A DNA stretch of 64,000 nt from RGIG9060 sp045645985 (lineage in GTDB: Bacteria; Spirochaetota; Spirochaetia; Treponematales; Treponemataceae). The DNA is taken from assembly GCA_045645985.1 (NCBI GenBank), contig JAZRJV010000052.1, positions 1 through 64,000 on the forward strand, read 5' to 3'. Below are positions 41,221 through 51,025 of this stretch, one piece after another. Position numbers and translations under genes: made by a program. Within the stretch, counting starts at the first letter, position 1. Each line of letters starts with the position of its first letter. The notes below the pieces were generated by a model that was given only the letters and a program-made list of their open reading frames with translations, searched no databases and was not told the DNA's origin.

Positions 41221-43866
41221 ATGAAAAAAATAAAAACAAGTACCATTGTACTTTTGTGTTGTACAGTTTTTTTTACAATTTTATTTGGTGCATGTTTGGG
41301 GCTTTTGCTTTCAAATACGCTTAATACTATCAACACTGAACAATTTACAGAATTTAATCCAGCTCTCCCAACAAGGCTTCTTGATATAAATGGTGAAGTC
41401 ATTACTGAATTTGCGTCAGATGAAAAACGCGAGATGATTTCGTTTAATGAACTTCCACCGCACATGATTGATGCTCTTATCACTCGAGAAGACCAAATAT
41501 TCTATAAGCATCCAGGTTTTAGTTTAAAAGCTTTGTTTAGAGCGGTTGTAGGGCAGGTTACAGGAAAATCACTTGGTGGTGGAAGTACCTTAACTCAGCA
41601 GATTGCAGGAACTTTGTATTGCGACCGTTCCGAAATGTCTGTTTTGCGTAAGTTAAAGGAACTTTGGTGGGCAATCCAAATGGAACGCCGTTATTCCAAA
41701 AATGAAATTCTTGAACTTTACTTAAATAAAGTTTTCTTTGGTGCTGGAACTTATGGTGTAAGTGCGGCCTCTAAATATTACTTTGGACATGATGTAACTG
41801 AAATTACTCCTGCAGAAGCTGCAATTTTGGTTATTCAACTTTCTAACCCAGCTCACTATAACCCGTTTAATCATCCAAATCGTGCGATGAATCGTCAGCA
41901 AACTGTTCTTACTGATATGGTTGCCGATGGATATCTTTCTAAAGAAGTTGCCGATGCCTCTTTTGAAGAATTTTGGCTAAATTTTGACTATACTCGAATT
42001 AATTCATCTGCATATTTTATGCGTGAAGATAAAGCTCCTTGGTTTAGCGAATATGTTTTGCGTGAACTTACTTCCATGATTTACGGAAACTTGGATATTT
42101 ACACAGGTGGATTTACCGTAAATACAACCGTAAATTTGGAACATCAAAATGCGGCTCAAGAAGTTATGGAATCACGAATTGCTTATGCAAATAGAGCTTA
42201 TCAGCGTTCAAGTGGTTCTAGAAAATCAGATGCTTCTCAAACATATATTCCGTTTACAGAATTGATGTCTTTGATTTTTAACTTGCCAGACTTAAAAGTT
42301 TCTCAAGAACGCAACGAAAATATTGCTCGTTCAACATATAATTCTGAAATCAACCCAATTCTTGATGTTATGTCTTTGGTTTGTGGTGTTGAACCTGTAA
42401 AAGTAGGAATTGTAAATCGTGCAAATGTAAATATTTCAAAAGATTCAAAGAAAAATACTATCGAAGGTGCTTTAATCACAGTTGATAATGATACTGGATA
42501 CATTACAGCCTTAGTTGGTGGAAGTAAATTTAGTTCTGATAACCAGTTTATTCGTGCAACACAGGCAAAACTTCAACCTGGAAGTTCTTGTAAGCCATTG
42601 TATTATTCTGCTGCTATCGATTCAAGAAAATTTACTCCAGCGTCTATGATTGTTGATGCTCCGATTGTTTTCTATACAGAAGATGGAAATCCATACTATC
42701 CAGAAAACTTCCGTGGGGAATGGAAAGGTTCTGTTCAATTATGGTATGCTCTTGCAACTTCTATGAATGTTCCTTCGCTTACAATTCTTAAGGGAATTGG
42801 ATTTGACGCTGCAATCAACAGAATTGTTGCTCTCCTTGGTCTTGATGAAAAAGAAGCTAGCACTCGTGGTTTTGCTCGTGGATATCCTCTTGGACTTGGT
42901 GTTTTCTCTGCTCGTCCTATCGAAATGGCTCGTGCATTTACAATTTTTGCTAACGGTGGAAAAGAAACAACTCCAATTGCAATTCGTTCGGTAGAAGATA
43001 GAAACGGAAAAACTTTCTTAAATCCAGAACGAGATATTCGTCTTGAACAAAAACGAAAAGGTTCTGCAATTCAAGTTATTTCTCCTCAAACTGCATTTAT
43101 CATGACTGATTTGCTACAAAATGTTCTTACAACTCCAGGAGGTTCTCTTGCTGGAACTGCTGGTGGTCTTAAGAAGTTTACATACACAGACGAAAATGGC
43201 AAAAAACGAGTTATGCCTGCTGCAGGTAAAACTGGTACAACTCAAAACTGGTCTGACGCTTGGACTGTAGGTTTTACTCCTTATGTTACAACTGCTGTTT
43301 GGTTTGGCTTTGACCAAAAAGGTAAATCTCTTGGTCTTGACCAAACTGGTGCAACTTTGGCCGGTGTTGCTTGGAGTAATTACATGCGAATTATTCACGA
43401 GAATTTGCCAATCAAACAATTTGATAAACCTCAAACTGGCCTTGTTGAAGCAACTGTTTGTTCTGTTACGGGGCAACTTTTAACTGAAGCTTGTGGAAAT
43501 CATCAAACAACTCAGTTTTTCTTAGAAGGTACTCAGCCAAAAGTTATGTGCGAACTTCACTCTACAAGAAACGAAGTAAAAGTTATCGGTGTGGAGCGCC
43601 TTGCAAATGAACATATACTTTCTGGCGAAAAAGGTATAAAAGTAAAAGATAAAACTTCTCTAAAATTGGATTTATCGTTCCTTGGAAATTTGGCACCTGA
43701 GTCTGCAAAACCAAAGAAAACAACTTATAATAAGAATACAGGTACTTCTACTAAAAAGCCAGTCTCAAATATTTCTAAATCAGAATTGGATGATTGGGTT
43801 GAAGAAACAAATTCAGATTCTGTCGATGAGTTTGAAGGCGAAGAATTTAACTTCCTTTTGGAATAA
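41221..43866 (+). CDS. Class A penicillin-binding protein (PBP1A-type)
   Basis: 881 aa. A bifunctional peptidoglycan synthase anchored by an N-terminal helix (about 9-33). The glycosyltransferase family 51 part has E90-D-Q-I-F-Y-K-H-P-G and GGGSTLTQQ (119-127). The transpeptidase part has S455-S-C-K458, S514-M-N516 and K670-T-G-T673. The C-terminal tail (about 800-881) is Ser/Thr/Lys-rich then acidic and of unknown use. The predicted promoter gives a leaderless mRNA. parB-like and nadE genes follow. Confidence 0.96.
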   Translation: MKKIKTSTIVLLCCTVFFTILFGACLGLLLSNTLNTINTEQFTEFNPALPTRLLDINGEVITEFASDEKREMISFNELPPHMIDALITREDQIFYKHPGFSLKALFRAVVGQVTGKSLGGGSTLTQQIAGTLYCDRSEMSVLRKLKELWWAIQMERRYSKNEILELYLNKVFFGAGTYGVSAASKYYFGHDVTEITPAEAAILVIQLSNPAHYNPFNHPNRAMNRQQTVLTDMVADGYLSKEVADASFEEFWLNFDYTRINSSAYFMREDKAPWFSEYVLRELTSMIYGNLDIYTGGFTVNTTVNLEHQNAAQEVMESRIAYANRAYQRSSGSRKSDASQTYIPFTELMSLIFNLPDLKVSQERNENIARSTYNSEINPILDVMSLVCGVEPVKVGIVNRANVNISKDSKKNTIEGALITVDNDTGYITALVGGSKFSSDNQFIRATQAKLQPGSSCKPLYYSAAIDSRKFTPASMIVDAPIVFYTEDGNPYYPENFRGEWKGSVQLWYALATSMNVPSLTILKGIGFDAAINRIVALLGLDEKEASTRGFARGYPLGLGVFSARPIEMARAFTIFANGGKETTPIAIRSVEDRNGKTFLNPERDIRLEQKRKGSAIQVISPQTAFIMTDLLQNVLTTPGGSLAGTAGGLKKFTYTDENGKKRVMPAAGKTGTTQNWSDAWTVGFTPYVTTAVWFGFDQKGKSLGLDQTGATLAGVAWSNYMRIIHENLPIKQFDKPQTGLVEATVCSVTGQLLTEACGNHQTTQFFLEGTQPKVMCELHSTRNEVKVIGVERLANEHILSGEKGIKVKDKTSLKLDLSFLGNLAPESAKPKKTTYNKNTGTSTKKPVSNISKSELDDWVEETNSDSVDEFEGEEFNFLLE

Positions 43867-43887
43867 AATTCTAAGGAAATTTTGAAC

Positions 43888-44487
43888 ATGAAAGTTTTAA
43901 TCAAAGATATAAAAATAAAAAAACGCGTTCGTAAAGATTTAGGCGATTTGCATATGTTAAAGGAAAGTTTAAATCGTTATGGTTTGATGAATCCTATAAC
44001 AATAAATTCCCAGTACGAACTTGTTGCTGGACATAGAAGACTAGAAGCTGCAAAATCTTTAGGATGGTCAACTATTGATGCCATTATGGTTGAAACTAAA
44101 GATAAACTGTTGCTTTTAGAACTTGAACTAGAAGAAAATAATCAAAGAAAACCTTTTACCGATGATGAACTTTATGAAGGTTATAAGGCTTTAGAAAAAT
44201 TACGAAATCCAAGTTTTTTTGCAAAATTATTAGGTAAGATAAAATCTTTGTTTGAAAAAGCTTTTGACAAAAAAGAAGCTCGAAAAATCGAAAAGGTTAA
44301 GAAAAATGGATTGATGAGTATTCTTTTGCCAGTTGGACTTTTGTTAATCATTCTTGGCGCAATTCTTTATAAAAAAGAATTTATTACAGCAGTGCTTCAT
44401 ACTTTTATGGATCTTACAGGTTTTGTTGCAATGGTTGTAGGGCTATTTTATTTTATTCGTTTTTATATTGGAATCAAGAAAAATTAG
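43888..44487 (+). CDS. ParB-type N-terminal domain fused to membrane helices
   Basis: 199 aa from ATG 43888 (AAGGAA upstream). Residues 1-90 are a ParB/Srx-type domain: KDIKIKKRVRKDLGDLHMLK, GLMNPITINSQYELVAGHRR and LEAAKSLGW (box II). There is no HTH domain. Instead come a Lys/Glu-rich linker and two hydrophobic helices (about 145-163 and 170-192). A ParB nucleotide-binding fold tethered to the membrane is unusual. It could be a CTP-dependent membrane regulator or a non-segregation offshoot. It is probably co-transcribed with the PBP gene 21 nt upstream. Confidence 0.75.
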   Translation: MKVLIKDIKIKKRVRKDLGDLHMLKESLNRYGLMNPITINSQYELVAGHRRLEAAKSLGWSTIDAIMVETKDKLLLLELELEENNQRKPFTDDELYEGYKALEKLRNPSFFAKLLGKIKSLFEKAFDKKEARKIEKVKKNGLMSILLPVGLLLIILGAILYKKEFITAVLHTFMDLTGFVAMVVGLFYFIRFYIGIKKN

Positions 44488-44511
44488 TTTTTTCAAAAAT
44501 TAAAAATTTTG

Positions 44512-44541
44512 TAGACTTATAAGTTAAATTTGCGTTATAAT
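44512..44541 (+). promoter_or_regulatory. Leaderless-type promoter of nadE
   Basis: TAGACT (44512-44517), 18-nt spacer, TATAAT (44536-44541), 6 nt, ATG at 44548. No SD is present. Confidence 0.6.
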
Positions 44542-44547
44542 TCTACT

Positions 44548-46488
44548 ATGGAATTTGGATTTTTTAGAGTTGCTTGTTGTAGTCCTGAAGTAACTGTTGC
44601 AGGATGTAAATTTAACGAAAAACAAATTATTGAAGCAGTAAAGAAAGCTGATTCTCTTGGTGTAAACTTGCTTGTAATGAATGAACTTTGTGTTACAAGT
44701 TACACTTGCCAAGATTTATTTTTGCAAAATTCACTTTTGGAAAATGCTTTATCCTCACTTTTATCTATCGCAGAGTTTACAAAAAAAACTTCTGTACTTT
44801 TTGCAGTCGGCTGTCCTATTCAATATGAAAATTCACTTTATAATTGTGCAGTTTGGATAAATTCTGGAAAGATTTTAGCGATAATTCCAAAAACAAATAT
44901 TCCTTGTTTTGCAGAAATGAATGAAAGTCGATATTTTGTTTCTGGAAAAAATTTACCAAACAATTCATTTGTTCAAATTGAAAATTATTCAGAAAAAATT
45001 CCTTTTGGAACTGATATTTTGATTTCTCATCTTGATACAAAAATCGGAACTGAATTTTCTCAAGATTTATTCGGAATAGAAAATCCTTCTTGTGAACTTG
45101 CGCTAAATGGTGCTTTAATAATTGCAAATTTAGGTGCAAGTAACGAAATTATTGGCAGAAAAGATTTACGAAAAACTCTTGTGCAAAGTCAAAGTGCAAA
45201 ATTGTGCTGTGCTTATTTGTGCGCAAATGCAAACAAAGGCGAATCCACAACAAATCTAATTTTTTCTGGACACAATTTAATTGCAGAAAATGGAAAAATT
45301 CTTGCAGAAAGTGAACTTTACACAGATGGATTTATAATTTCCGATATCGATATTCAACGCTTACAAAATCAGCGCAGAAAAATGAATTCATCTTTTTCTT
45401 TAGATTCTTCTTGCAAAAAATCTTTTAGAATTATCGAAACTGAAAAATCTATCAAAAAGAAAAAATCTTTGTTTTCTGTTGCAAAACTTTATCGAGAAAT
45501 TTCGCCTTATCCTTTTATTCCAAGTGATAAAGATTCTTTGAACAGTCGCTGTGATGAAATTGTACAAATGCTTTCTCATGCTCTTGCCAAACGATTAAAG
45601 CATACTCGAACAACTTGCGCAGTTTTAGGCTTGTCTGGCGGATTGGATTCAACTTTGGCGCTTTTAATCACATACGAAGCCTTCAAACTTTGCAATCTTG
45701 ATTTTGAAGATATTATCGCAATTACAATGCCTTGTTTTGGAACAACTGACAGAACTTACAAAAATGCTTGTAGTATGGCAACTTCCATGGGTGTTACTCT
45801 AAAAGAAATTTCTATTCAAAAAGCGGTTCGTCAGCATTTTGAGGATATCGGCCATGATGAAAATAATCACGATGTAACTTACGAAAATTCTCAAGCGCGA
45901 GAACGAACTCAAATTTTGATGGATGTGGCAAATCAATGTTGTGGGTTAGTTATCGGAACAGGTGATATGTCTGAACTTGCTTTAGGCTGGGCAACTTACA
46001 ACGGCGACCATATGTCAATGTACGGCGTAAATTCTTCTGTGCCAAAAACACTTGTGCGACATTTAGTTGCTTGGTTTGCAGAAAAAATCAAAGGTCCTTT
46101 GTCTGATGTTTTAAAAGATATTCTTGCAACTCCTGTAAGCCCAGAACTTTTGCCTCCAAAAGATGGCGTTATTAGTCAATGTACCGAAGAATTGGTTGGT
46201 CCTTACGACTTGCACGATTTTTATTTGTATTATTCTGTTCGTTGGGGATTTACAAAAGAAAAAATTAAGTTTTTAGCATATCAAGCTTTTGATATTCAGC
46301 AACGCGAAAAAGGAAAGCCAACTTTATTCACAAAAGATAAAATCGATAAGTGGATTGAAGTTTTTTACAGAAGATTTTATTCTCAGCAATTTAAGCGCTC
46401 ATGTTTGCCAGATGGAGTTAAAATCGGTAGCGTAGGACTTTCTCCTCGCGGTGATTTATTGATGCCAAGCGATGCAGTTTTAGAATAA
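44548..46488 (+). CDS. nadE: NAD synthetase with nitrilase-type domain lacking the catalytic Cys
   Basis: 646 aa; I choose ATG 44548 because of the promoter geometry. The C-terminal half is an ATP-pyrophosphatase NAD synthetase (GLSGGLDSTLALL, PP-loop 363-368 intact; IGTGDMSELALGW). The N-terminal half is the glutaminase (nitrilase fold) domain: Glu46 (M-N-E-L-C-V-T-S-Y) and Lys115 (I-I-P-K-T-N-I-P) are kept. The nucleophile block E-I-C-E-D-L-W reads E169-F-S171-Q-D-L-F, so the Cys is Ser. The enzyme probably converts deamido-NAD with free ammonia rather than glutamine. Confidence 0.9.
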   Translation: MEFGFFRVACCSPEVTVAGCKFNEKQIIEAVKKADSLGVNLLVMNELCVTSYTCQDLFLQNSLLENALSSLLSIAEFTKKTSVLFAVGCPIQYENSLYNCAVWINSGKILAIIPKTNIPCFAEMNESRYFVSGKNLPNNSFVQIENYSEKIPFGTDILISHLDTKIGTEFSQDLFGIENPSCELALNGALIIANLGASNEIIGRKDLRKTLVQSQSAKLCCAYLCANANKGESTTNLIFSGHNLIAENGKILAESELYTDGFIISDIDIQRLQNQRRKMNSSFSLDSSCKKSFRIIETEKSIKKKKSLFSVAKLYREISPYPFIPSDKDSLNSRCDEIVQMLSHALAKRLKHTRTTCAVLGLSGGLDSTLALLITYEAFKLCNLDFEDIIAITMPCFGTTDRTYKNACSMATSMGVTLKEISIQKAVRQHFEDIGHDENNHDVTYENSQARERTQILMDVANQCCGLVIGTGDMSELALGWATYNGDHMSMYGVNSSVPKTLVRHLVAWFAEKIKGPLSDVLKDILATPVSPELLPPKDGVISQCTEELVGPYDLHDFYLYYSVRWGFTKEKIKFLAYQAFDIQQREKGKPTLFTKDKIDKWIEVFYRRFYSQQFKRSCLPDGVKIGSVGLSPRGDLLMPSDAVLE

Positions 46489-46508
46489 AAATTTGTATTT
46501 TTGAAAAG

Positions 46509-46529
46509 ATTCCGAATTAAGTTCGGAAT
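46509..46529. repeat. Perfect 8-bp hairpin after nadE
   Basis: ATTCCGAA-TTAAG-TTCGGAAT, followed by GACAG. There is no T-run, so it is not an ordinary terminator. Its form resembles short intergenic palindromes that occur in many copies in some genomes. Confidence 0.45.
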
Positions 46530-46564
46530 GACAGTTATAATTTATTTCAGCAAAATTTATTATC

Positions 46565-46612
46565 AAAAAAAAGCCTTACCAAGTGAAGTAACTTTTCACC
46601 TGATAAGGCTTT
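46565..46612 (-). terminator. Terminator after argS
   Basis: AAAGCCTTA (46570-46578) pairs with TAAGGCTTT (46604-46612), with an inner GTGAA / TTCAC stem. On the minus strand the stem ends in a T8 run. Confidence 0.85.
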
Positions 46613-46636
46613 ATCATTTTATAGATTTTACAAAAA

Positions 46637-48436
46637 TTACATTTGTTCCAAGAATGGCACGAGGATAAGATTTAATCCGTTTTGTAAAACTGTTTTTACA
46701 GATTCTGCCAAAGCCAATCTTGCTCCAGAAAGTTTTTCATTTTCAGCATTGATGATAGGACAGTCGTGATAAAATCTACTGAATGATTTTGAAACATCAT
46801 ACAAGTAAATTGCCAATCCAGATGGATCAAGATTTTTTGCAGCTTTTTCGATAACATTAGGAAATTCACCTAATAATTTAATCAATTCCCATTCTGCTTC
46901 TGATGTAAGTAAAGAAGTTGCTTCTTGTGAACAATCTTTTTTTACGCCAGATTCTTCAGCTTTTCGTAAAATAGAGCAAATTCTAGCACCCATATACTGA
47001 AGATAAGGCCCTGTGTTTCCGTTAAATGATAAAGATTCTTTTGGATTAAAAATCATATCTTTTACAGGATTATTTTGTAACAAGAAGTAGTGTAGTGCAC
47101 CAAGAGCAACTTTTTCAGCAACTTCTTTTGCATCTCCTACAGCTTCTTCTCGACCTTTTGAGCAAATTTCTTCCAAAGCACCGTCGCGCAAATTGTCGAT
47201 TAAGTCGTCAGCATCTACAACTGTACCTTCGCGACTTTTCATTCTTCCTTCTGGAAGATTTACCATTCCGTAAGAAAGGTGATAAAGTTGGTCTGCCCAT
47301 TCGTATCCAAGTTTTTTCAAAATGTAGAATAAAACTTTAAAGTGATAAATTTGTTCGCTTCCAACAACATAAATCAATTTATTAAAATCCCAATCTCCGT
47401 GGCGATAAATTGCAGTTCCGATATCTTGAGTCATGTACAAAGCAGTTCCGTCTTTTCTTAACAAAACTTTTTTATCAAGTTTGATTTCTTCCAAATCAAC
47501 CCAAACAGAACCATCTTCTTCTTTGTAAAAAAGACCTTTTTCTAAACCATCAAGGATTTCTTCTTTTCCTTTGAGATAAGTTTCGCTTTCGTAATATAAT
47601 TTGTCAAAAGAAACACCTGTTCTGTCGTAAGTTTTTTGTACACCAGAAACAGCCCATTCATTCATTTGTTGCCAAAGTTTGCGAATTTCTGGATTTCCTT
47701 TTTCCCATTCAACAAGCATATTTTGAGCATCTTGTTCTGCGTTAGGATTTTCTTTTGCGTAATTGTTAAATTCAACATAGCAATCTCCAACAAATCTATC
47801 GCTTTTAACGCCCAAAGATTCTGGAGTATCACCTTTTTCTTGGTGGAATTTTTGATAAGCCAACATTGACTTACAAATATGTACACCACGATTGTTGATA
47901 ATATTTACTTTGAAAACTTCAGCACCTTGGAAGTCCAAAATTCTTGAAACACTTTCGCCAAGAGCATCGTTTCGTAAGTGTCCTAAGTGCAAAGGTTTGT
48001 TTGTGTTTGGGCTAGAAAATTCAATCATTACTCTTTGTCCAGCCATTGGTTTTTCGCCATTTGAATTTACTTTTCCGTAATCTGAACCTTGAGCAAAAAT
48101 TCTTGATAAAATTGCACCCGCTTCTGAAGCTTTATCGAGTTTTACATTAAGATATGGACCTGTTGCTTTAAATTCTCCGATTTTTTTTGCAAGTTCTGTA
48201 AAATCAGCTTCACCAAGGATTTTTACAAGTTCTGTTGCAATTACAGGTGGCCCCATTCTAAATTTTTTTGCAAAAGGAAAAAGTGGAATCCCAATATCAC
48301 CCATTGAAGCATCAGGTGGAGTTTCAGTTAAAATATCATTTTCTTGAATCAATTCTACTTCAAGATTTTTGTTTTGAATCAATTTATTTAACGCATCTTT
48401 TACTAATTTTCGACATTCAGTCTTTACATCTGCCAT
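46637..48436 (-). CDS. argS: Arginyl-tRNA synthetase
   Basis: 599 aa. It charges tRNA-Arg. The N-terminal Add-1 domain (about 1-115) is followed by the HIGH-type signature FSSPNTNKPLHLGHLRND, then NNRGVHICKSML, the KMSKS-equivalent EGRMKSREGTVVDADDLID and a C-terminal anticodon-binding helical domain with YLYDVSKSFSRFYHDCP. SD AAGGAAA. A terminator lies 25 nt past the stop. The gene is divided from the downstream laccase-like gene by about 70 nt and both read leftward. Confidence 0.97.
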   Translation of the reverse strand: MADVKTECRKLVKDALNKLIQNKNLEVELIQENDILTETPPDASMGDIGIPLFPFAKKFRMGPPVIATELVKILGEADFTELAKKIGEFKATGPYLNVKLDKASEAGAILSRIFAQGSDYGKVNSNGEKPMAGQRVMIEFSSPNTNKPLHLGHLRNDALGESVSRILDFQGAEVFKVNIINNRGVHICKSMLAYQKFHQEKGDTPESLGVKSDRFVGDCYVEFNNYAKENPNAEQDAQNMLVEWEKGNPEIRKLWQQMNEWAVSGVQKTYDRTGVSFDKLYYESETYLKGKEEILDGLEKGLFYKEEDGSVWVDLEEIKLDKKVLLRKDGTALYMTQDIGTAIYRHGDWDFNKLIYVVGSEQIYHFKVLFYILKKLGYEWADQLYHLSYGMVNLPEGRMKSREGTVVDADDLIDNLRDGALEEICSKGREEAVGDAKEVAEKVALGALHYFLLQNNPVKDMIFNPKESLSFNGNTGPYLQYMGARICSILRKAEESGVKKDCSQEATSLLTSEAEWELIKLLGEFPNVIEKAAKNLDPSGLAIYLYDVSKSFSRFYHDCPIINAENEKLSGARLALAESVKTVLQNGLNLILVPFLEQM

Positions 48437-48509
48437 TATTTTTTTTCCTTAAAAAGTGGTTTTTATATTTATATCATATTATAGGAAAGATTTTCAAGTT
48501 AGTTGAAAG

Positions 48510-49286
48510 TTACATGGAAATTGAAGCTGCCATTACTTGAAATTCACTATTTTCCAAAACTTTCTGCCTTCTAAATGAACCATATTTGAATTGATTTGAA
48601 TGTGAATTATTTTCATTTTCAATTTTTGTGCAACAAGTACATTCAGAAAAACTTACAATATTTTTTTTAGGAATCCCGATTTTTTTTAAAACAAATAGAT
48701 TAGCTTTTTCAAGTGAAAGATAAATTTTTTCATCAATTTGAGTTATACATTCTGGTGTAAAATTTTTTGAAAAATATTCTTTGCGTTCTTGGTCAACTTG
48801 GTAGCAACAATTTTTTATGTGTGGCCCTAAAATAATGTGCAAATTTTCTGGTTTTGTGTCTGGATTGTTTTTCAAAATGATATTTATCGCTTCTTCTGAA
48901 ATTCCTGTACCTTTCCACCCTGAATGCACCACGCCGAAAGTTTTGCTTTTATCATCAAAAATAAAAATGCTCATACAATCTGCAACTGTAACAACTGGAA
49001 CAAACTTTTTATTGTTTGTAATTATTCCGTCTGCAAGAATTTGCTCTTTTTCGATTGCGTCTAAATCATTTTTATTTTGAACGAACAAAACTTTTTTTGA
49101 ATGACATAGTTCTATATCAATTACTTTTTTTTCTGGATATAAATTTGCAAAATAATTTTTTCGGATTTGATTTTCTTCGTTCCATTTAAAACGCATTGAA
49201 CCTAAATTAAAATCCGAAATTTTACAACAAGGAACATGAGAAGAATTTTTGTAAGCGTCATCATCAAATTTAAGATTTATTTCCAT
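48510..49286 (-). CDS. Multicopper polyphenol oxidase / YfiH (LACC1) family protein
   Basis: 258 aa. The family landmarks are VADCMSIFIFD, GVVHSGWKGTG (His of the metal site) and LGPHIKNCCYQVDQE (Cys/His ligands). Members act as purine nucleoside phosphorylase/adenosine deaminase-like enzymes, and bacterial ones have also been proposed to remove mis-incorporated amino acids from cell-wall precursors. Which applies here is unknown. It overlaps the upstream hypothetical gene by 17 nt, so the two are coupled. Confidence 0.88.
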   Translation of the reverse strand: MEINLKFDDDAYKNSSHVPCCKISDFNLGSMRFKWNEENQIRKNYFANLYPEKKVIDIELCHSKKVLFVQNKNDLDAIEKEQILADGIITNNKKFVPVVTVADCMSIFIFDDKSKTFGVVHSGWKGTGISEEAINIILKNNPDTKPENLHIILGPHIKNCCYQVDQERKEYFSKNFTPECITQIDEKIYLSLEKANLFVLKKIGIPKKNIVSFSECTCCTKIENENNSHSNQFKYGSFRRQKVLENSEFQVMAASISM

Positions 49287-50988
49287 AAGAAATGTCTATT
49301 GCTTCAAGATTTTTTATTAAATCTAAAACATCTCCAAATCCAACATTTACATCTTTCATTTGTTGTCTAAAAAGAATATTAGTTTTACCTTGAATTGTTG
49401 CGATGTTAACTAAGGAATCGTACCGAGAATTTTTTTCAAGAGATAAAATGCCTGTAAAAATCAAATTCATTGCACGACAAGAGTTTGCAAAGTGAGTTGT
49501 TAAACTTGCAACTTCTTTTTCTATTGTTGTTAAAAGATTGTTGATTTTGGATTGTCCTTGTATTGTTCTTAAAGAATCTTTGATTACATTGTTAAAAGAA
49601 ATTCCGTAAGCACCACGAGGCGAAAGTTGTTCGTTTATATTTGCGATAGTTTGTGCAATATGATTTAACATATTGTAGGTGTCCGTAAATTCTACACGGT
49701 TTTCTCTGTTTGCAAAATCTCCTTCTACCATAATTACTTTTAGAACTTTGTTGTATTCTGGATAGATTTTTTGAAAAAATGCGTACATAAAACCAAGTGT
49801 ATATTCTCTTGGAAAATTTATGCCTCCCCAAATTTCTTGCCAAGGTCTATTTGGAATGAACGGAAATGTATCTGTGTCAAATAATTCTTTAATCTTTGCG
49901 TTCATAGCATATTTCTTTTTGTCTCGCAACCAATTTTCCCAGCGTTGATCAAACATTTTTCGCCAATGATTTTTGTATTTGATGAACCAATCTTCAACTC
50001 CGTCAAGTTTCCCCACTTCATAAGATGAAGAATTTGTTGATATTGTAGCAATCGCTTCTATTGGAATTGTTGTGATAAACATTTTTATAAGTGAAATTTG
50101 TTCTATACTTTTTTTTAGGTATTCAGAACATCCTTGATTTACAGAGTCTTCACTTGGCTTTTCACTTGCAATTATTTCTTGAGATTGAACTGAAAATAAA
50201 TACAAAGCCTCTAAAACTTCTGTCTGGATTTTTTTTCCATTACAAAGAACTCTTGCAAAAGCGGTTAATTCTGAATTTACACTATCGATAAGACAAGTAT
50301 CTTTTCCTGGGATAAGGTTATTAAATTTTGATAAAAATCTTTCAAATGGTAATTTTGTAAAATGTTTTAACCACTCGATAGAACGAATTGCATCGTACAA
50401 TTTTGTGCGTTTATCAGCAGGAATTGAGTGTAATATTTCTTCCATCTTTCTTATGAGTGATGCTCTTAGTTCACTTGTAACTTCTCTGTCTAATCCATAT
50501 TTGTAAGGACTAACTTCAGTTTCTAATGTTTCTGAAAGTTCTGGTGAAAATAGAGAACCTAAAAAAACAAAAAATGCTCCTTGATTTTCTTCATAAACAG
50601 AAATATCTGATTTAAAAAAATCAGCCACATTTTTTAGTTCTTTTAGCATTGTGTAAAAATCTGTAAGTAAATATCCGTTTTTGTAATCAATAATATTAGG
50701 ATTATTTTTTTCTATATCTTTTGCAATATTTGAGATTAAATATTCATTGTATATGTATTCAATTCCATTGGAAGTAAAAAGAGATTTTAATCGTAGCCAT
50801 AATCTAACAAAAAAAGATTCTCTTTGGTAGCGAATTGTTATATCTATGTTTCCATCAGTATTTTTATTTTTTACTTCTATGTTTTGTTTTTCTGGGTCTG
50901 CGTTTGATTCTAATTTTTTTAGTAAATCAACTCTTTCTTCATTAGAAATTCCGAGAACTAATCTATCAAAAGATGTATATTTATCCAT
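49270..50988 (-). CDS. Large cytoplasmic hypothetical protein, possibly treponemal DUF5312
   Basis: 572 aa from the ATG at 50988. The ATG at 50997 is also in frame, but promoter spacing favours 50988. There is no signal peptide or membrane helix apart from a short amphipathic FVRLWLRLKSLF near residue 60. It is helix-rich throughout, with few cysteines. I recall a Treponema-restricted family (DUF5312) of this size but cannot confirm the match. It is coupled to the laccase-like gene. Confidence 0.65.
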   Translation of the reverse strand: MDKYTSFDRLVLGISNEERVDLLKKLESNADPEKQNIEVKNKNTDGNIDITIRYQRESFFVRLWLRLKSLFTSNGIEYIYNEYLISNIAKDIEKNNPNIIDYKNGYLLTDFYTMLKELKNVADFFKSDISVYEENQGAFFVFLGSLFSPELSETLETEVSPYKYGLDREVTSELRASLIRKMEEILHSIPADKRTKLYDAIRSIEWLKHFTKLPFERFLSKFNNLIPGKDTCLIDSVNSELTAFARVLCNGKKIQTEVLEALYLFSVQSQEIIASEKPSEDSVNQGCSEYLKKSIEQISLIKMFITTIPIEAIATISTNSSSYEVGKLDGVEDWFIKYKNHWRKMFDQRWENWLRDKKKYAMNAKIKELFDTDTFPFIPNRPWQEIWGGINFPREYTLGFMYAFFQKIYPEYNKVLKVIMVEGDFANRENRVEFTDTYNMLNHIAQTIANINEQLSPRGAYGISFNNVIKDSLRTIQGQSKINNLLTTIEKEVASLTTHFANSCRAMNLIFTGILSLEKNSRYDSLVNIATIQGKTNILFRQQMKDVNVGFGDVLDLIKNLEAIDISYGNKS

Positions 50989-50995
50989 AATTAAC

Positions 50996-51025
50996 ATTTT
51001 ACATAGGTAATAGGTTTATAGTCAA
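50996..51025 (-). promoter_or_regulatory. Leaderless-type promoter of the DUF5312-like gene
   Basis: On the minus strand: TTGACT (51025-51020), 18-nt spacer, TAAAAT (51001-50996), 7 nt, ATG at 50988. No SD is present. Confidence 0.55.
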
